Source: Chloracidobacterium sp. (GTDB taxonomy: Bacteria; Acidobacteriota; Blastocatellia; Pyrinomonadales; Pyrinomonadaceae). From it: 64,000 nt of DNA. Both the position numbers and the translations under genes were made by a program. Below the pieces are notes generated by a model. That model was given only the letters and a program-made list of their open reading frames with translations. It was not told the DNA's origin and ran no database searches. Numbering within the stretch: the stretch's first letter is position 1; the number at the start of each line of letters is the position of its first letter. The stretch covers positions 2,230,501 to 2,294,500 of the forward strand of contig JADJWP010000002.1 of NCBI GenBank assembly GCA_016716305.1, in the 5' to 3' direction. Below, one piece after another: positions 25,611 to 34,495 of the stretch.

Positions 25611-27122
25611 ATGACGGAAACATCAGGCGATTTAGGTGCCTTCTACAACGACCAGGTCTCTAAGGCAAAAATATGGCAGGTGATCGGTGCATCGGCTGTC
25701 GGCACAATGATCGAATGGTACGACTTCTATATCTTCGGAAGTCTTGCCCCGATAATAGCCCCGCTGTTTTATCCGCCGGGCAACGATACCTTTGCATACA
25801 TTGCGTATCTCGCGACCTTTGCGGTCGGCTTTGTTGTAAGGCCGTTCGGAGCATTGTTCTTTGGTCGGATAGGCGACATTGTCGGTCGAAAATACGCGTT
25901 TCTGGTGACCCTGCTGATCATGGGCGGAGCGACCGCGGTCATCGGGTTCCTCCCGACATTTGAAACGATCGGTTACGCTGCGCCTATAATTCTGCTGCTC
26001 GTTCGCGTTCTGCAAGGCCTCGCACTCGGAGGTGAATACGGCGGTGCGGCAGTTTATGTCGCCGAACACGTGCCCGATAACCGTCGCGGATTCTACACAT
26101 CATTCATTCAAATAACCGCAACACTGGGACTTTTTATGTCACTCGCGGTGATCCTCATCATCCAGAACATGATGAGCCCTGAACAGTTTGCGGGTAAGGC
26201 GGATGGCATCAGCGGTTGGAGAATACCTTTTCTGATCTCGATCGTCTTGGTCGTCATTTCACTCTATATCAGGCTGAAGATGGAAGAATCGCCGATCTTT
26301 CAGCAAGTGAAGACAAGCGGGATGACGTCAGCAAATCCATTGATCGAAGCCTTCACAAAATGGCGAAATCTGAAGATCGTCCTGATCTCGTTATTCGGCG
26401 CAACCGCAGGACAGGGCGTTGTCTGGTACGCCGGTCAATTTTATGCCTTGTTCTATTTGCAGTCCATTTTGAACGTTACGCCGACGTCGGCCAATTATAT
26501 CGTAGCGATCGCTCTGCTATTGGCGATGCCCTTTTTTGTTTTCTTTGGAGCATTGAGCGACCGCATCGGTAGAAAGTGGATCATACTTGGCGGATGCTTT
26601 CTGGCAATGGTCACATACGTTCCGATCTATCAGGCTATGCAGGCGGCGGCCGGCTCCGAGGTCGTAACGGCGACATCGCAGAGAGACCCGGTCACCGGCG
26701 CGATCAAGCTTACACCGCAGACGATCGGGATCGACGGAGAAATAAAAAACGCCGAGAAAGTGCTGCCTTACACTAACTTCAACGATCTTGTATCGAACCG
26801 AGCGACCTGGCAGCTTGTCCTGCTTGTCTTTATTCAGGTATTTTGGGTGACGATGGTTTACGGGCCGATCGCGGCTTACTTGGTCGAGGCGTTTCCCGCA
26901 AAGATCAGGTACACCGCGCTGTCGCTTCCGTATCATATCGGCAATGGCGTATTCGGCGGTCTGCTTCCTGTCATTGGCCTAAGCCTGATCGCGCAAACCG
27001 GGAACATCTACGCTGGCCTCTTTTATCCTATGGCGATCGCTGGCCTGACATTTGTTGTAGGGTCGATCTTTTTGAAAGAGACGCATGGTCATAAGATCTG
27101 GGACGAGGTCTCACCAAATTAG
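25611..27122 (+). CDS. MFS transporter, metabolite:H+ symporter (MHS) type
   Basis: Twelve-helix inner-membrane carrier (503 aa). The MHS signatures are clear: ASAVGTMIEWYDFYIFGSLA in TM1, RPFGALFFGRIGDIVGRK (motif A loop), and LQGLALGGEYGGAAVYVAEH. The second half has FGALSDRIGRKWII. Between late helices lies an unusually long polar loop (about residues 345-400). Relatives carry proline/betaine, shikimate, citrate or alpha-ketoglutarate; the cargo cannot be chosen from sequence. It is divergent from the SRPBCC/Dabb pair and is followed nine bases later by a GNAT gene. Confidence 0.9.
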   Translation: MTETSGDLGAFYNDQVSKAKIWQVIGASAVGTMIEWYDFYIFGSLAPIIAPLFYPPGNDTFAYIAYLATFAVGFVVRPFGALFFGRIGDIVGRKYAFLVTLLIMGGATAVIGFLPTFETIGYAAPIILLLVRVLQGLALGGEYGGAAVYVAEHVPDNRRGFYTSFIQITATLGLFMSLAVILIIQNMMSPEQFAGKADGISGWRIPFLISIVLVVISLYIRLKMEESPIFQQVKTSGMTSANPLIEAFTKWRNLKIVLISLFGATAGQGVVWYAGQFYALFYLQSILNVTPTSANYIVAIALLLAMPFFVFFGALSDRIGRKWIILGGCFLAMVTYVPIYQAMQAAAGSEVVTATSQRDPVTGAIKLTPQTIGIDGEIKNAEKVLPYTNFNDLVSNRATWQLVLLVFIQVFWVTMVYGPIAAYLVEAFPAKIRYTALSLPYHIGNGVFGGLLPVIGLSLIAQTGNIYAGLFYPMAIAGLTFVVGSIFLKETHGHKIWDEVSPN

Positions 27123-27131
27123 AGTTCGCAA

Positions 27132-27554
27132 ATGCTGATTCGAGAGGCAACATCGAACGATATTCCTTCGATCTTCGATATTAGGTTTTCGGTCATAGAA
27201 AATGTATTGTCGGATCCGAAAAAGGTTACGGTCGAGATCTGTAACGATTTTCTGAATCGCCGAGGGAAGGGTTGGGTCGCTGAGGTAGATGAGACGGTTG
27301 CAGGCTTTTCAATCGCATCTCTTGAGGACGGCTCGATCTGGGCGCTCTTCGTTCGACCGGGCTTTGAAGGGCGAGGCGTCGGAAGGGAACTGCTTAAAAA
27401 AGCGATGGACTGGTTATTCGCCGCTGGTGCTAGCGAGGTACATCTGACCACCGAACCCGGAACCCGCGCCGATGGATTTTACTTGAAACAGGGTTGGTCG
27501 CGCGGTGAAACGACCCCTGAAGGCGAAGTTCGATTTAGTATCCGGCGAACCTGA
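27132..27554 (+). CDS. GNAT-family N-acetyltransferase
   Basis: Acetyltransferase of 140 aa. The fold begins MLIREATSNDIPSIFDIR, and the acetyl-CoA pyrophosphate loop is RPGFEGRGVGRELL. The C-terminal YLKQGWSRG block corresponds to motif B. It starts nine bases after the MHS carrier stop, so it may be co-transcribed with it. The substrate is unknown. It converges on the decarboxylase gene with nine bases between. Confidence 0.87.
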   Translation: MLIREATSNDIPSIFDIRFSVIENVLSDPKKVTVEICNDFLNRRGKGWVAEVDETVAGFSIASLEDGSIWALFVRPGFEGRGVGRELLKKAMDWLFAAGASEVHLTTEPGTRADGFYLKQGWSRGETTPEGEVRFSIRRT

Positions 27555-27563
27555 CCGCTCGCG

Positions 27564-29009
27564 TCAGCTTACATTTTTCTGCAGGCTTTCCTTTAGAATG
27601 TTCCAAACCTTTTCGAGATGCCGTTCCTCGACGCGGATACTGCCGACTGAAAGCCGCATCGTGAACGTACCATTCAGCTTCGTATGCGAAAGGTAGGCCT
27701 GGCCCGAGGCATTGACCTCGTTCATCATCGTTTCGTTCAATGAATCGAGATCATCGACGCCGGACGGACAGGCACGAAAGCAAACAAGTGCAAACGGCAC
27801 CGGCGCCATCATCTGAAAATCGGGCGAAGCTTCTACCCACGAAGCAAATGTGCGTGCCAGACGGCAATGTTCTCGTATCCTCGAAGCCAGCCCTTCGCTG
27901 CCAAAGTACCGGATCACCATCCAGAGCTTGAGCGCCCGAAATCGTCGGCCGAGCTGGATGCCGTAATCCATGCCGTTCTTTATGCCGCTTTCATCGCTTG
28001 TCCTGAGATATTCCGGAACGAGTGAGAATGCCTTCTTCAATTCACCGAGATCACGGCAGTAGAGGACCGAAAGATCGAAAGGTGTGAACAGCCATTTGTG
28101 GGGATTGATCACGATCGAGTCGGCCCTCTCCCATCCGCTGAACATGGGCTGCATTTCCGGAACCACAGCCGCCGAGCCCGCATATGCGGCATCGACATGA
28201 AGCCAAATTCCATACTTCGCGCATATATCTGCCACAGCATCGACCGGATCGATACTGGATGTCGAGGTCGTGCCGATGGTCGGGATGACGCAGATCGGTA
28301 AATAGCCGGCCTCGGTGTCTTCCTCGATCGCTTCAGCAAGTTTCTCCGGAATCATCTCAAACCGGTCGTTGCACTCGATCTTTCTGAGGCTCTGTATACC
28401 GAGGCCAAGCGTGATGCACGCCTTGTCTATCGACGAGTGGACATGTTCGGAACAGTAAACACGAAGGAGCGGAAGATCGTTGCGGCCGCTCATCCCTAAT
28501 TCTCTAATGTTCAGCCCGATACGTTCGCGCGCGGCCGCAATGGCGTGCATTGTTGATACCGACGCCGTATCGTAAATGATGCCTTCGAATTTCGCCGGAA
28601 GGCCCAACATTTGTCTCAACCAATCCAGGACGACATCTTCAAGTTCGGTTGATGCGGGCGACGTCCGCCAGAGCATCGCTTTCATATCGAACGCCGCCGA
28701 AAACATCTCGCCGAAGATCCCGACGGATGAGGCAGACGTAGAAAACAGGCCATGAAAGTTTGGATGGTTCCAGTGCGTTACGGCCGGAAAGATGAGCCGA
28801 TCGATGTCATGCAGGACCTCGCCAAAGTCATCTCCGGACGCCGGAGCATTCCCGGGAAGGTTCTGCTTTAGCCAGTTCGGTTCGATCTGCGACAGGACGG
28901 GAAACGACTCGATCTGTTCAAAATAGTCAGCGATCCGATCGACGATCTCATAACCATATCGTCGAAACTCTTCAGCCGGCATATCGCCAAGATTGTTGTC
29001 CCTGTTCAT
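27564..29009 (-). CDS. PLP-dependent aromatic amino-acid decarboxylase family protein
   Basis: Group II decarboxylase (481 aa) related to aromatic L-amino acid, tyrosine and tryptophan decarboxylases. The frame is open to 29147, but MNRDNNLGDMPAEEFRRYG at 29009 matches the family start and a -10 promoter element lies inside the extension. HWNHPNFHG near residue 80 marks the substrate region; the PLP pocket has HVDAAYAGSA, and the Schiff-base lysine is Lys305 in NPHKWLF. It would make an amine from aromatic amino acids. It is divergent from a sodium:alanine-type symporter gene and next to several amino-acid permeases. Confidence 0.9.
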   Translation of the reverse strand: MNRDNNLGDMPAEEFRRYGYEIVDRIADYFEQIESFPVLSQIEPNWLKQNLPGNAPASGDDFGEVLHDIDRLIFPAVTHWNHPNFHGLFSTSASSVGIFGEMFSAAFDMKAMLWRTSPASTELEDVVLDWLRQMLGLPAKFEGIIYDTASVSTMHAIAAARERIGLNIRELGMSGRNDLPLLRVYCSEHVHSSIDKACITLGLGIQSLRKIECNDRFEMIPEKLAEAIEEDTEAGYLPICVIPTIGTTSTSSIDPVDAVADICAKYGIWLHVDAAYAGSAAVVPEMQPMFSGWERADSIVINPHKWLFTPFDLSVLYCRDLGELKKAFSLVPEYLRTSDESGIKNGMDYGIQLGRRFRALKLWMVIRYFGSEGLASRIREHCRLARTFASWVEASPDFQMMAPVPFALVCFRACPSGVDDLDSLNETMMNEVNASGQAYLSHTKLNGTFTMRLSVGSIRVEERHLEKVWNILKESLQKNVS

Positions 29010-29060
29010 GATATCGCACCAATTAGTCGAAACATTAAGCTTGTAATTACTGCAGCACCG

Positions 29061-29066
29061 ATTATA
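29061..29066 (-). promoter_or_regulatory. Candidate -10 element for the decarboxylase gene
   Basis: Minus-strand TATAAT about 50 bases upstream of the chosen start codon; no good -35 element is visible. Its position inside the longer open frame supports the shorter protein. Confidence 0.4.
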
Positions 29067-29157
29067 CAATGCTTGCAATCTCACTTTTCCCATTTTCGGA
29101 TCCACTTCGAAATAAATAATCAAAAAACGAATTGGCGCTTTGTTCAATGAGGTATAA

Positions 29158-30798
29158 ATGAATCAAAAACTGTTCCATCTATTTCTATCTCTTGCCGCAT
29201 TCTTAGCGTTCCCGGCGATCGCCGCGGCTCAGGAGAAAGGACTCGACGAAAGGATCAATGACGCGTTCAAGCCAGTTGCAGACTGGTGGGGAAGCATTAT
29301 CTTTTACCCGCTTCCATTTGATGCCCCTTACAACATACCGATCGTTCTATTGCTTTTGATATTTGGCGCGGCGTTCTTTACGGTCGCGTTCGGGTTTGTA
29401 AATATCCGTCGTTTCGGATTGGCATTGCAGGTAGTTCGCGGTAAATACGACAACATCGAAATGGCCGCCGATCCTGAGCACGCCGAGCCGCACGACGCAG
29501 ATCCGCATGCCGAGGTCTTTATTGTCGAAGGGGATGTAATTGACACCATCAGGGATGAAAGTCATCACGGCGAGGTAAACCACTTTCAGGCGCTCGCGAC
29601 CGCCGTGTCAGGAACAGTTGGGTTAGGCAACATCGCCGGTGTTGCGGTTGCCATCGGGATCGGCGGGCCTGGTGCGACGTTTTGGATGATCGTCTGCGGG
29701 CTGCTTGGGATGTCGTCGAAGTTTGTCGAGTGCACGCTTGGCGTCAAGTACCGAGATATAGGGCCCGACGGCACTGTCTACGGCGGGCCGATGTATTACC
29801 TATCAAAGGGCTTTGCCGAAATAGGTTTGGGCGGTGTCGGAAAAGTGATGGCCGTGCTGTTCGCGATATTTTGCGTTGGCGGTTCTTTCGGCGGCGGAAA
29901 TGCGTTTCAGGCAAATCAGGCAACTGCCCAGATCACAACGCTTCTTAATCTTCAGGGCGGGGCAGTTAAGACCATCATCGGAGTGATACTTGCAACGCTG
30001 ACCGGTATCGTTATCATCGGCGGCATTAAACGCATTGCAACCGTTACCGAGAAACTCGTACCTTTGATGGCGATCATTTATATCATCGCGTCGCTGATAA
30101 TTATTTTCGCGCATTTCACCGAGATCCCTGCCGCGATCGGACAGATAATTTCAGGTGCATTCACACCGACTGCCGCCGTCGGCGGAATCGTCGGTGTCAT
30201 CATTCAAGGTTTTCGACGAGCGGCATTTTCGAACGAAGCTGGTGCAGGCTCGGCCGCTATCGCCCATTCGGCCGTTCGTACAAAATTTCCGGCTAGTGAG
30301 GGAATAGTCGCTCTCCTCGAACCGTTCATAGACACCGTAGTGATATGTTCAATGACTGCCATCGTCATCATACTTTTCAATATGGATGGCTACTTCCAGT
30401 ACGGAGGCGTGGGCGGCAACGTTATGATCGGCAATGAGGTTGTCAACGGCGTCGATCTAACGGCACGCGCCTACAACGATGTACTTCCCGGATTCAATGC
30501 GATCCTTACGGTCGCGATCGTTTTCTTTGCTTTCTCGACCCTGATCTCGTGGTCGTATTACGGTCTGCAATCGTGGAAGTATCTATTCGGAAGATCAAAA
30601 GCGTCTGACCTTACGTTCAAGGTCATCTTTTGCATATTCGTCGTGATCGGTTCAGCGGCATCGCTTCAGTCCGTGATCGATTTTTCAGATGCGATGATCT
30701 TTGCGATGGTCTTTCCGAACATGATCGGGTTGTTTTTTCTGTTTCCTAAAGTAAAAGAGGAGCTTAGTAAATATCTCGCTGTTATCGGAAAGCGGTAG
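29158..30798 (+). CDS. AGCS-family sodium:amino-acid (alanine/glycine) symporter
   Basis: Inner-membrane Na+-coupled carrier (546 aa). An N-terminal signal-like segment (FLAFPAIAAAQ) precedes the carrier, followed by a long extracytoplasmic loop. Family signatures are HFQALATAVSGTVGLGNIAG, GPGATFWMIVCGLLGMSSKF, YGGPMYYLSKG and GFRRAAFSNEAGAGSAAIAH. A His/Asp/Glu-rich loop (DPEHAEPHDADPHAEV) interrupts the early part and is not typical. It is divergent from the decarboxylase, with about 150 bases for promoters. A strong terminator follows. Confidence 0.92.
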   Translation: MNQKLFHLFLSLAAFLAFPAIAAAQEKGLDERINDAFKPVADWWGSIIFYPLPFDAPYNIPIVLLLLIFGAAFFTVAFGFVNIRRFGLALQVVRGKYDNIEMAADPEHAEPHDADPHAEVFIVEGDVIDTIRDESHHGEVNHFQALATAVSGTVGLGNIAGVAVAIGIGGPGATFWMIVCGLLGMSSKFVECTLGVKYRDIGPDGTVYGGPMYYLSKGFAEIGLGGVGKVMAVLFAIFCVGGSFGGGNAFQANQATAQITTLLNLQGGAVKTIIGVILATLTGIVIIGGIKRIATVTEKLVPLMAIIYIIASLIIIFAHFTEIPAAIGQIISGAFTPTAAVGGIVGVIIQGFRRAAFSNEAGAGSAAIAHSAVRTKFPASEGIVALLEPFIDTVVICSMTAIVIILFNMDGYFQYGGVGGNVMIGNEVVNGVDLTARAYNDVLPGFNAILTVAIVFFAFSTLISWSYYGLQSWKYLFGRSKASDLTFKVIFCIFVVIGSAASLQSVIDFSDAMIFAMVFPNMIGLFFLFPKVKEELSKYLAVIGKR

Positions 30799-30831
30799 CA
30801 AATCTTGATCGAAAGGCACACAGCAACAAAT

Positions 30832-30872
30832 AACGGGAATGGGTTATAGGCCCATTCCCGTTTTGAGTTTTT
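30832..30872 (+). terminator. Intrinsic terminator after the AGCS gene
   Basis: Twelve-base stem AACGGGAATGGG/CCCATTCCCGTT with a seven-base loop, followed by TTGAGTTTTT. Confidence 0.88.
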
Positions 30873-30913
30873 GACTCTAAAATCACAAACCACGACAAAA
30901 AAGGTGTTTGCGC

Positions 30914-30941
30914 TCGACACCGCAGTCAATAAACGTATAAT
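30914..30941 (+). promoter_or_regulatory. Sigma-70-type promoter for the APC permease gene
   Basis: TCGACA (-35, 30914-30919) and TATAAT (-10, 30936-30941) are separated by 16 bases, immediately after the AGCS terminator. This predicts a leader of about 100 bases before the 31048 start. Confidence 0.55.
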
Positions 30942-30992
30942 AGCGAAGTTAAATCTCCTGCCGTAGAGCATAACAACACAAATAGGAGCAAA

Positions 30993-31021
30993 CCGGAACC
31001 ACGTCACCTCAACGGTTCCGG
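30993..31021 (+). promoter_or_regulatory. Leader stem-loop of the APC permease gene
   Basis: Perfect eight-base stem CCGGAACC/GGTTCCGG with a 13-base loop inside the predicted leader, 27 bases before the start codon. No T tract follows, so a translational or mRNA-stability role is more likely than termination. Confidence 0.45.
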
Positions 31022-31047
31022 AAGGGCACTGGCTGCTCGACCTGTAT

Positions 31048-32565
31048 ATGGCAACAGACGTTGCTGAAACAGAACAGGAAACAAAGGAAGGATTCATTCG
31101 AGGCCTCGGTCTGCTTGATTCGACAATGATCGTTGCCGGATCGATGATCGGTTCGGGCATATTCATTGTGTCCGCCGATATTGCCCGACAGGTCGGCTCT
31201 CCGGGTTGGCTGCTCGTTGTTTGGCTGATCACCGGATCACTAACGATCGGGGCGGCACTTTCATACGGCGAACTGGCCGCGATGATGCCGCGTGCCGGCG
31301 GCATGTATGTATATCTCAAAGAGGCATATTCGCCGCTTTGGGGCTTTCTGTACGGCTGGACTCACTTCCTCGTTATCGGCACTGCGACCATAGCGGCGGT
31401 CGCGGTCGCTTTCAGCCGGTTCACAGGCATACTCATCCCGCAGATATCAGAAGCAAACTACATCATCGAACCTGTTCGGTTAGGATCATCGAGCTACGCG
31501 TTCTCGCTCTCGACGGCGCAATTGCTCGGGATCGTGATGATCGTTTTACTTACACTGCTGAACACACGCGGCCTGAATCTTGGCAAAATGATCCAGAACG
31601 TCTTCACCTTTGCAAAGACCGGTTCTCTTGTCGCGTTGATCGTTCTCGGCATCATTGTCGGGTTAGTCTCATATCCTGAGATCGCGGCCGCAAATTTCAG
31701 CGACCTGTGGACCGTACGCGGAAACTTGCAGGATGTCGGTCACGGGTTGACCGCAGTTGCTGCATTCGGGCTCTTTGTCGGCATTTGCGTCGCGCAGACC
31801 AATTCTCTGTTCTCTGCGGACGCATGGCACAACGTCACCTTTACCGCGGGCGAAGTCAAAAACCCGAAACGAAACCTGCCTCTATCACTTTTGCTCGGGA
31901 CGGGCGGCGTCATTTTGCTCTATCTGCTCGCAAATATCGCCTATCTGACGACGCTTAGGTTCGAGGACATTCAAACGGTGCCGAGCGACCGCGTCGGATC
32001 GGCGACGGCCGAAGTGATATTCCCGGGTGCCGGAGCGGCCTTGATGGCAGTTGCGATCATGATCTCGACCTTCGGCTGCAACAACGGCCTGATCTTCGCC
32101 GGCCCCAGAGCTTATTTTGCGATGGCAAAGGACGGCCTCTTTTTCAAGGCTGCGGGCCAGCTCAATAAGTTTCACGTACCAGCGTGGGCACTGGTTATTC
32201 AGGGAATACTCGCCTGTCTCTACGTTCTGCCGCGAACGGTCAGGGCCGACGGCAGTTACGGCAGTCTCTACAATGACCTTTTGACCTACGTGATCTCTGC
32301 GGCACTGATATTCTATATTCTCGCGATCGCAGCCGTTTTCGTTCTTCGCGTGAAACAACCAAATGCGGAACGACCGTATAAGGCATTTGGATATCCGATA
32401 ATTCCGGCGCTATATTGCATCGGCGCAGCAATTATTCTCGTCGTATTGTTCGTTTATCAAACGACCGCAACGTGGCCGGGCCTGTTGATAGTTCTTACGG
32501 GCGTACCTGTTTATTTCATTTGGAAAGGCTTGTCCGGCGGCTTACCTGCAGCCGAGCAATCGTAG
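31048..32565 (+). CDS. APC-family amino-acid permease
   Basis: Twelve-helix amino-acid/polyamine carrier (505 aa). The TM1 signature GSMIGSGIFIVSADIA (unwound substrate site) and the consensus YGELAAMMPRAGGMYVYLKEAY are clear. Late helices include TFGCNNGLIFAGPRAYFAMAKDGLFF. The closest known relatives are LAT/AdiC-like amino-acid exchangers or importers; the substrate cannot be chosen. It has its own promoter and a structured leader, and it is followed 25 bases later by a second APC permease, suggesting one operon. Confidence 0.9.
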   Translation: MATDVAETEQETKEGFIRGLGLLDSTMIVAGSMIGSGIFIVSADIARQVGSPGWLLVVWLITGSLTIGAALSYGELAAMMPRAGGMYVYLKEAYSPLWGFLYGWTHFLVIGTATIAAVAVAFSRFTGILIPQISEANYIIEPVRLGSSSYAFSLSTAQLLGIVMIVLLTLLNTRGLNLGKMIQNVFTFAKTGSLVALIVLGIIVGLVSYPEIAAANFSDLWTVRGNLQDVGHGLTAVAAFGLFVGICVAQTNSLFSADAWHNVTFTAGEVKNPKRNLPLSLLLGTGGVILLYLLANIAYLTTLRFEDIQTVPSDRVGSATAEVIFPGAGAALMAVAIMISTFGCNNGLIFAGPRAYFAMAKDGLFFKAAGQLNKFHVPAWALVIQGILACLYVLPRTVRADGSYGSLYNDLLTYVISAALIFYILAIAAVFVLRVKQPNAERPYKAFGYPIIPALYCIGAAIILVVLFVYQTTATWPGLLIVLTGVPVYFIWKGLSGGLPAAEQS

Positions 32566-32590
32566 TTATTTCACCCTCCAGGAGGTTTTG

Positions 32591-34417
32591 ATGTCACTTT
32601 TCGCGACCAAACCAATTTCGCAGATCATTGCCGAGGCATCTGAGACCGGCACACATACCCTTAAGAAAACATTGACCGGACTTGATCTGACGATGCTCGG
32701 CATCGGCGCGATCATCGGTACGGGTATATTTGTTTTGACCGGACAGGCTGCCGGCAAACATGCCGGACCGGCAGTGGTGATCTCGATGATCATTGCAGGT
32801 TTCGTTAGTGCGTTTGCGGCTCTTTGTTATTCGGAGTTTGCCGCCAGCGTCCCTATCTCAGGCTCAGCATACGCATACGGGTATGGAACGCTCGGTGAAT
32901 TCGTCGCATGGATCATCGGGTGGGACCTTATCCTCGAATATGCGTTTGGTGCGGCAACCGTGGCTGTCGGGTGGTCGGGATATACGGTCAGCCTTTTACG
33001 GGACACACTTGGGATAAACTTCCCTCTGGAGTTGAGTGCGCCCCCCGGAACCGAGATCAGGCTCCTCGATGGAACCGTCGCTACCGGTATATTCAACCTA
33101 CCGGCATTTTTGATATCGGTTGCGGTAACACTGCTGCTGATCCGCGGCATAAAAGAATCGGCAAGTTTCAATTCGATCATCGTGATCGTCAAAGTACTTG
33201 TCGTAGTACTGTTCATCATTGCCGGGATCGGATATGTGAATACAAGCAATCTCGGTATCGGCTGCGTCGTGGGCAGTCCGGGTTGCGCGGAATTCATGCC
33301 ATTTGGTTTCAGCGGGGTTGTTACCGGTGCGGCTGTCATCTTTTTTGCTTATATCGGATTTGATGCTGTCTCGACTGCGGCACAGGAAGCCAAGAACCCG
33401 CAGCGGGATATGCCGATCGGTATTCTTGGCTCGCTCGCGATCTGTACTGTGCTCTATATCCTGGTCGCCGGGATCATGGTCGGCCTTGTCGATTACAAAC
33501 TGCTGACGAATGCCGCGGCCCCGATAGCAGTTGCGATCGATGCGGCGCTTCAAACGGCGCAGGGAACAACAATGGGCACTATCCTTGCGGTGTTTCCAAC
33601 GATCATCAAGGTTGGCGCCGTGCTTGGCCTAAGTTCCACAATGGTCGTGATGGTGATGGGACAGCCTCGCGTGTTCTATTCGATGTCGAAAGACGGCCTG
33701 CTTCCCTCATGGGCGGCAAAGGTCCATCCGAAGTATCAGACCCCGCACATCACGACCGCGATCACCGGCGCGATCGTAGCGATCCTCGCAGGTTTTGTGC
33801 CTATCAGTTTGCTTGGCGAATTGGTGAGTATCGGAACGCTCTTCGCGTTCGTTATCGTCGGTGTGGGCATCATCATTCTCCGGTCGTCGAATCCGGCGCT
33901 CGAGCGGCCATTCAAAGTACCGCTTTCGCCATTTATCCCGATCGCAACGGTCGTGTCAGCGGCGTATCTGATGAACAGCTTGCCGCTCGATACCTGGATC
34001 CGTCTGATCGTATGGATGTCGATCGGCCTGGTGATCTACTTTGCTTACAGTTATCGCCACAGTAATCTCCGGAAAGTCTCGGATGCTGACGCTAATGAAT
34101 CAGAATCCCGAGCAACACCCCCGGTTGCCGCGATCATTGCTGTGATATTGACCATCCTCCTCACGCTTTATCAGGTGCCATATCTAATGGACCTTAAGTC
34201 TGAGGTGATCCCGATCAACCTGGGTATTCGCCTTTTTGCATGGATCGTCACAGGTGTCCTTGTAGCGATGCTTATGTACGGCAAGCAGGATACTCGGGGA
34301 GGATATGACGCACGGATCCAGAAGTTCGGCCTGATCGCTTCTCTCGCAAATCTGGCGGTTTGGGCAGGAATCACTTATTGGTTCTTCCTGCATTTTGCCG
34401 AATTGCACGCTAAGTAA
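32591..34417 (+). CDS. APC-family permease, cationic amino-acid transporter-like
   Basis: Longer APC carrier (608 aa) with an extra C-terminal pair of helices as in CAT/YhdG-type transporters. The start is ATG 32591, set by a perfect AGGAGG six bases upstream; an in-frame TTG at 32588 is inside the spacer. Typical motifs are TMLGIGAIIGTGIFVLTGQAA, YSEFAASVPISGSAYAYGY and FFAYIGFDAVSTAAQEAKNP. The last 100 residues contain the CAT-like extension with an acidic loop. The cargo is probably a basic or neutral amino acid. A terminator-like hairpin follows. Confidence 0.91.
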   Translation: MSLFATKPISQIIAEASETGTHTLKKTLTGLDLTMLGIGAIIGTGIFVLTGQAAGKHAGPAVVISMIIAGFVSAFAALCYSEFAASVPISGSAYAYGYGTLGEFVAWIIGWDLILEYAFGAATVAVGWSGYTVSLLRDTLGINFPLELSAPPGTEIRLLDGTVATGIFNLPAFLISVAVTLLLIRGIKESASFNSIIVIVKVLVVVLFIIAGIGYVNTSNLGIGCVVGSPGCAEFMPFGFSGVVTGAAVIFFAYIGFDAVSTAAQEAKNPQRDMPIGILGSLAICTVLYILVAGIMVGLVDYKLLTNAAAPIAVAIDAALQTAQGTTMGTILAVFPTIIKVGAVLGLSSTMVVMVMGQPRVFYSMSKDGLLPSWAAKVHPKYQTPHITTAITGAIVAILAGFVPISLLGELVSIGTLFAFVIVGVGIIILRSSNPALERPFKVPLSPFIPIATVVSAAYLMNSLPLDTWIRLIVWMSIGLVIYFAYSYRHSNLRKVSDADANESESRATPPVAAIIAVILTILLTLYQVPYLMDLKSEVIPINLGIRLFAWIVTGVLVAMLMYGKQDTRGGYDARIQKFGLIASLANLAVWAGITYWFFLHFAELHAK

Positions 34418-34441
34418 TTCTTATTGCTTGCCTCGGAAATA

Positions 34442-34495
34442 CGGCCACCAAGCGCTCAGAGTCAGACTCTCTGTGAACTTAGTGGCCGATTTTTT
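34442..34495 (+). terminator. Terminator or attenuator abutting the DASS start codon
   Basis: CGGCCACCAAG pairs with CTTAGTGGCCG (one mismatch), with an inner AGAGT/ACTCT helix, followed by ATTTTTT that runs straight into the ATG at 34496. It looks like the terminator of the permease operon but covers the whole ribosome-binding region of the next gene. Confidence 0.75.
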
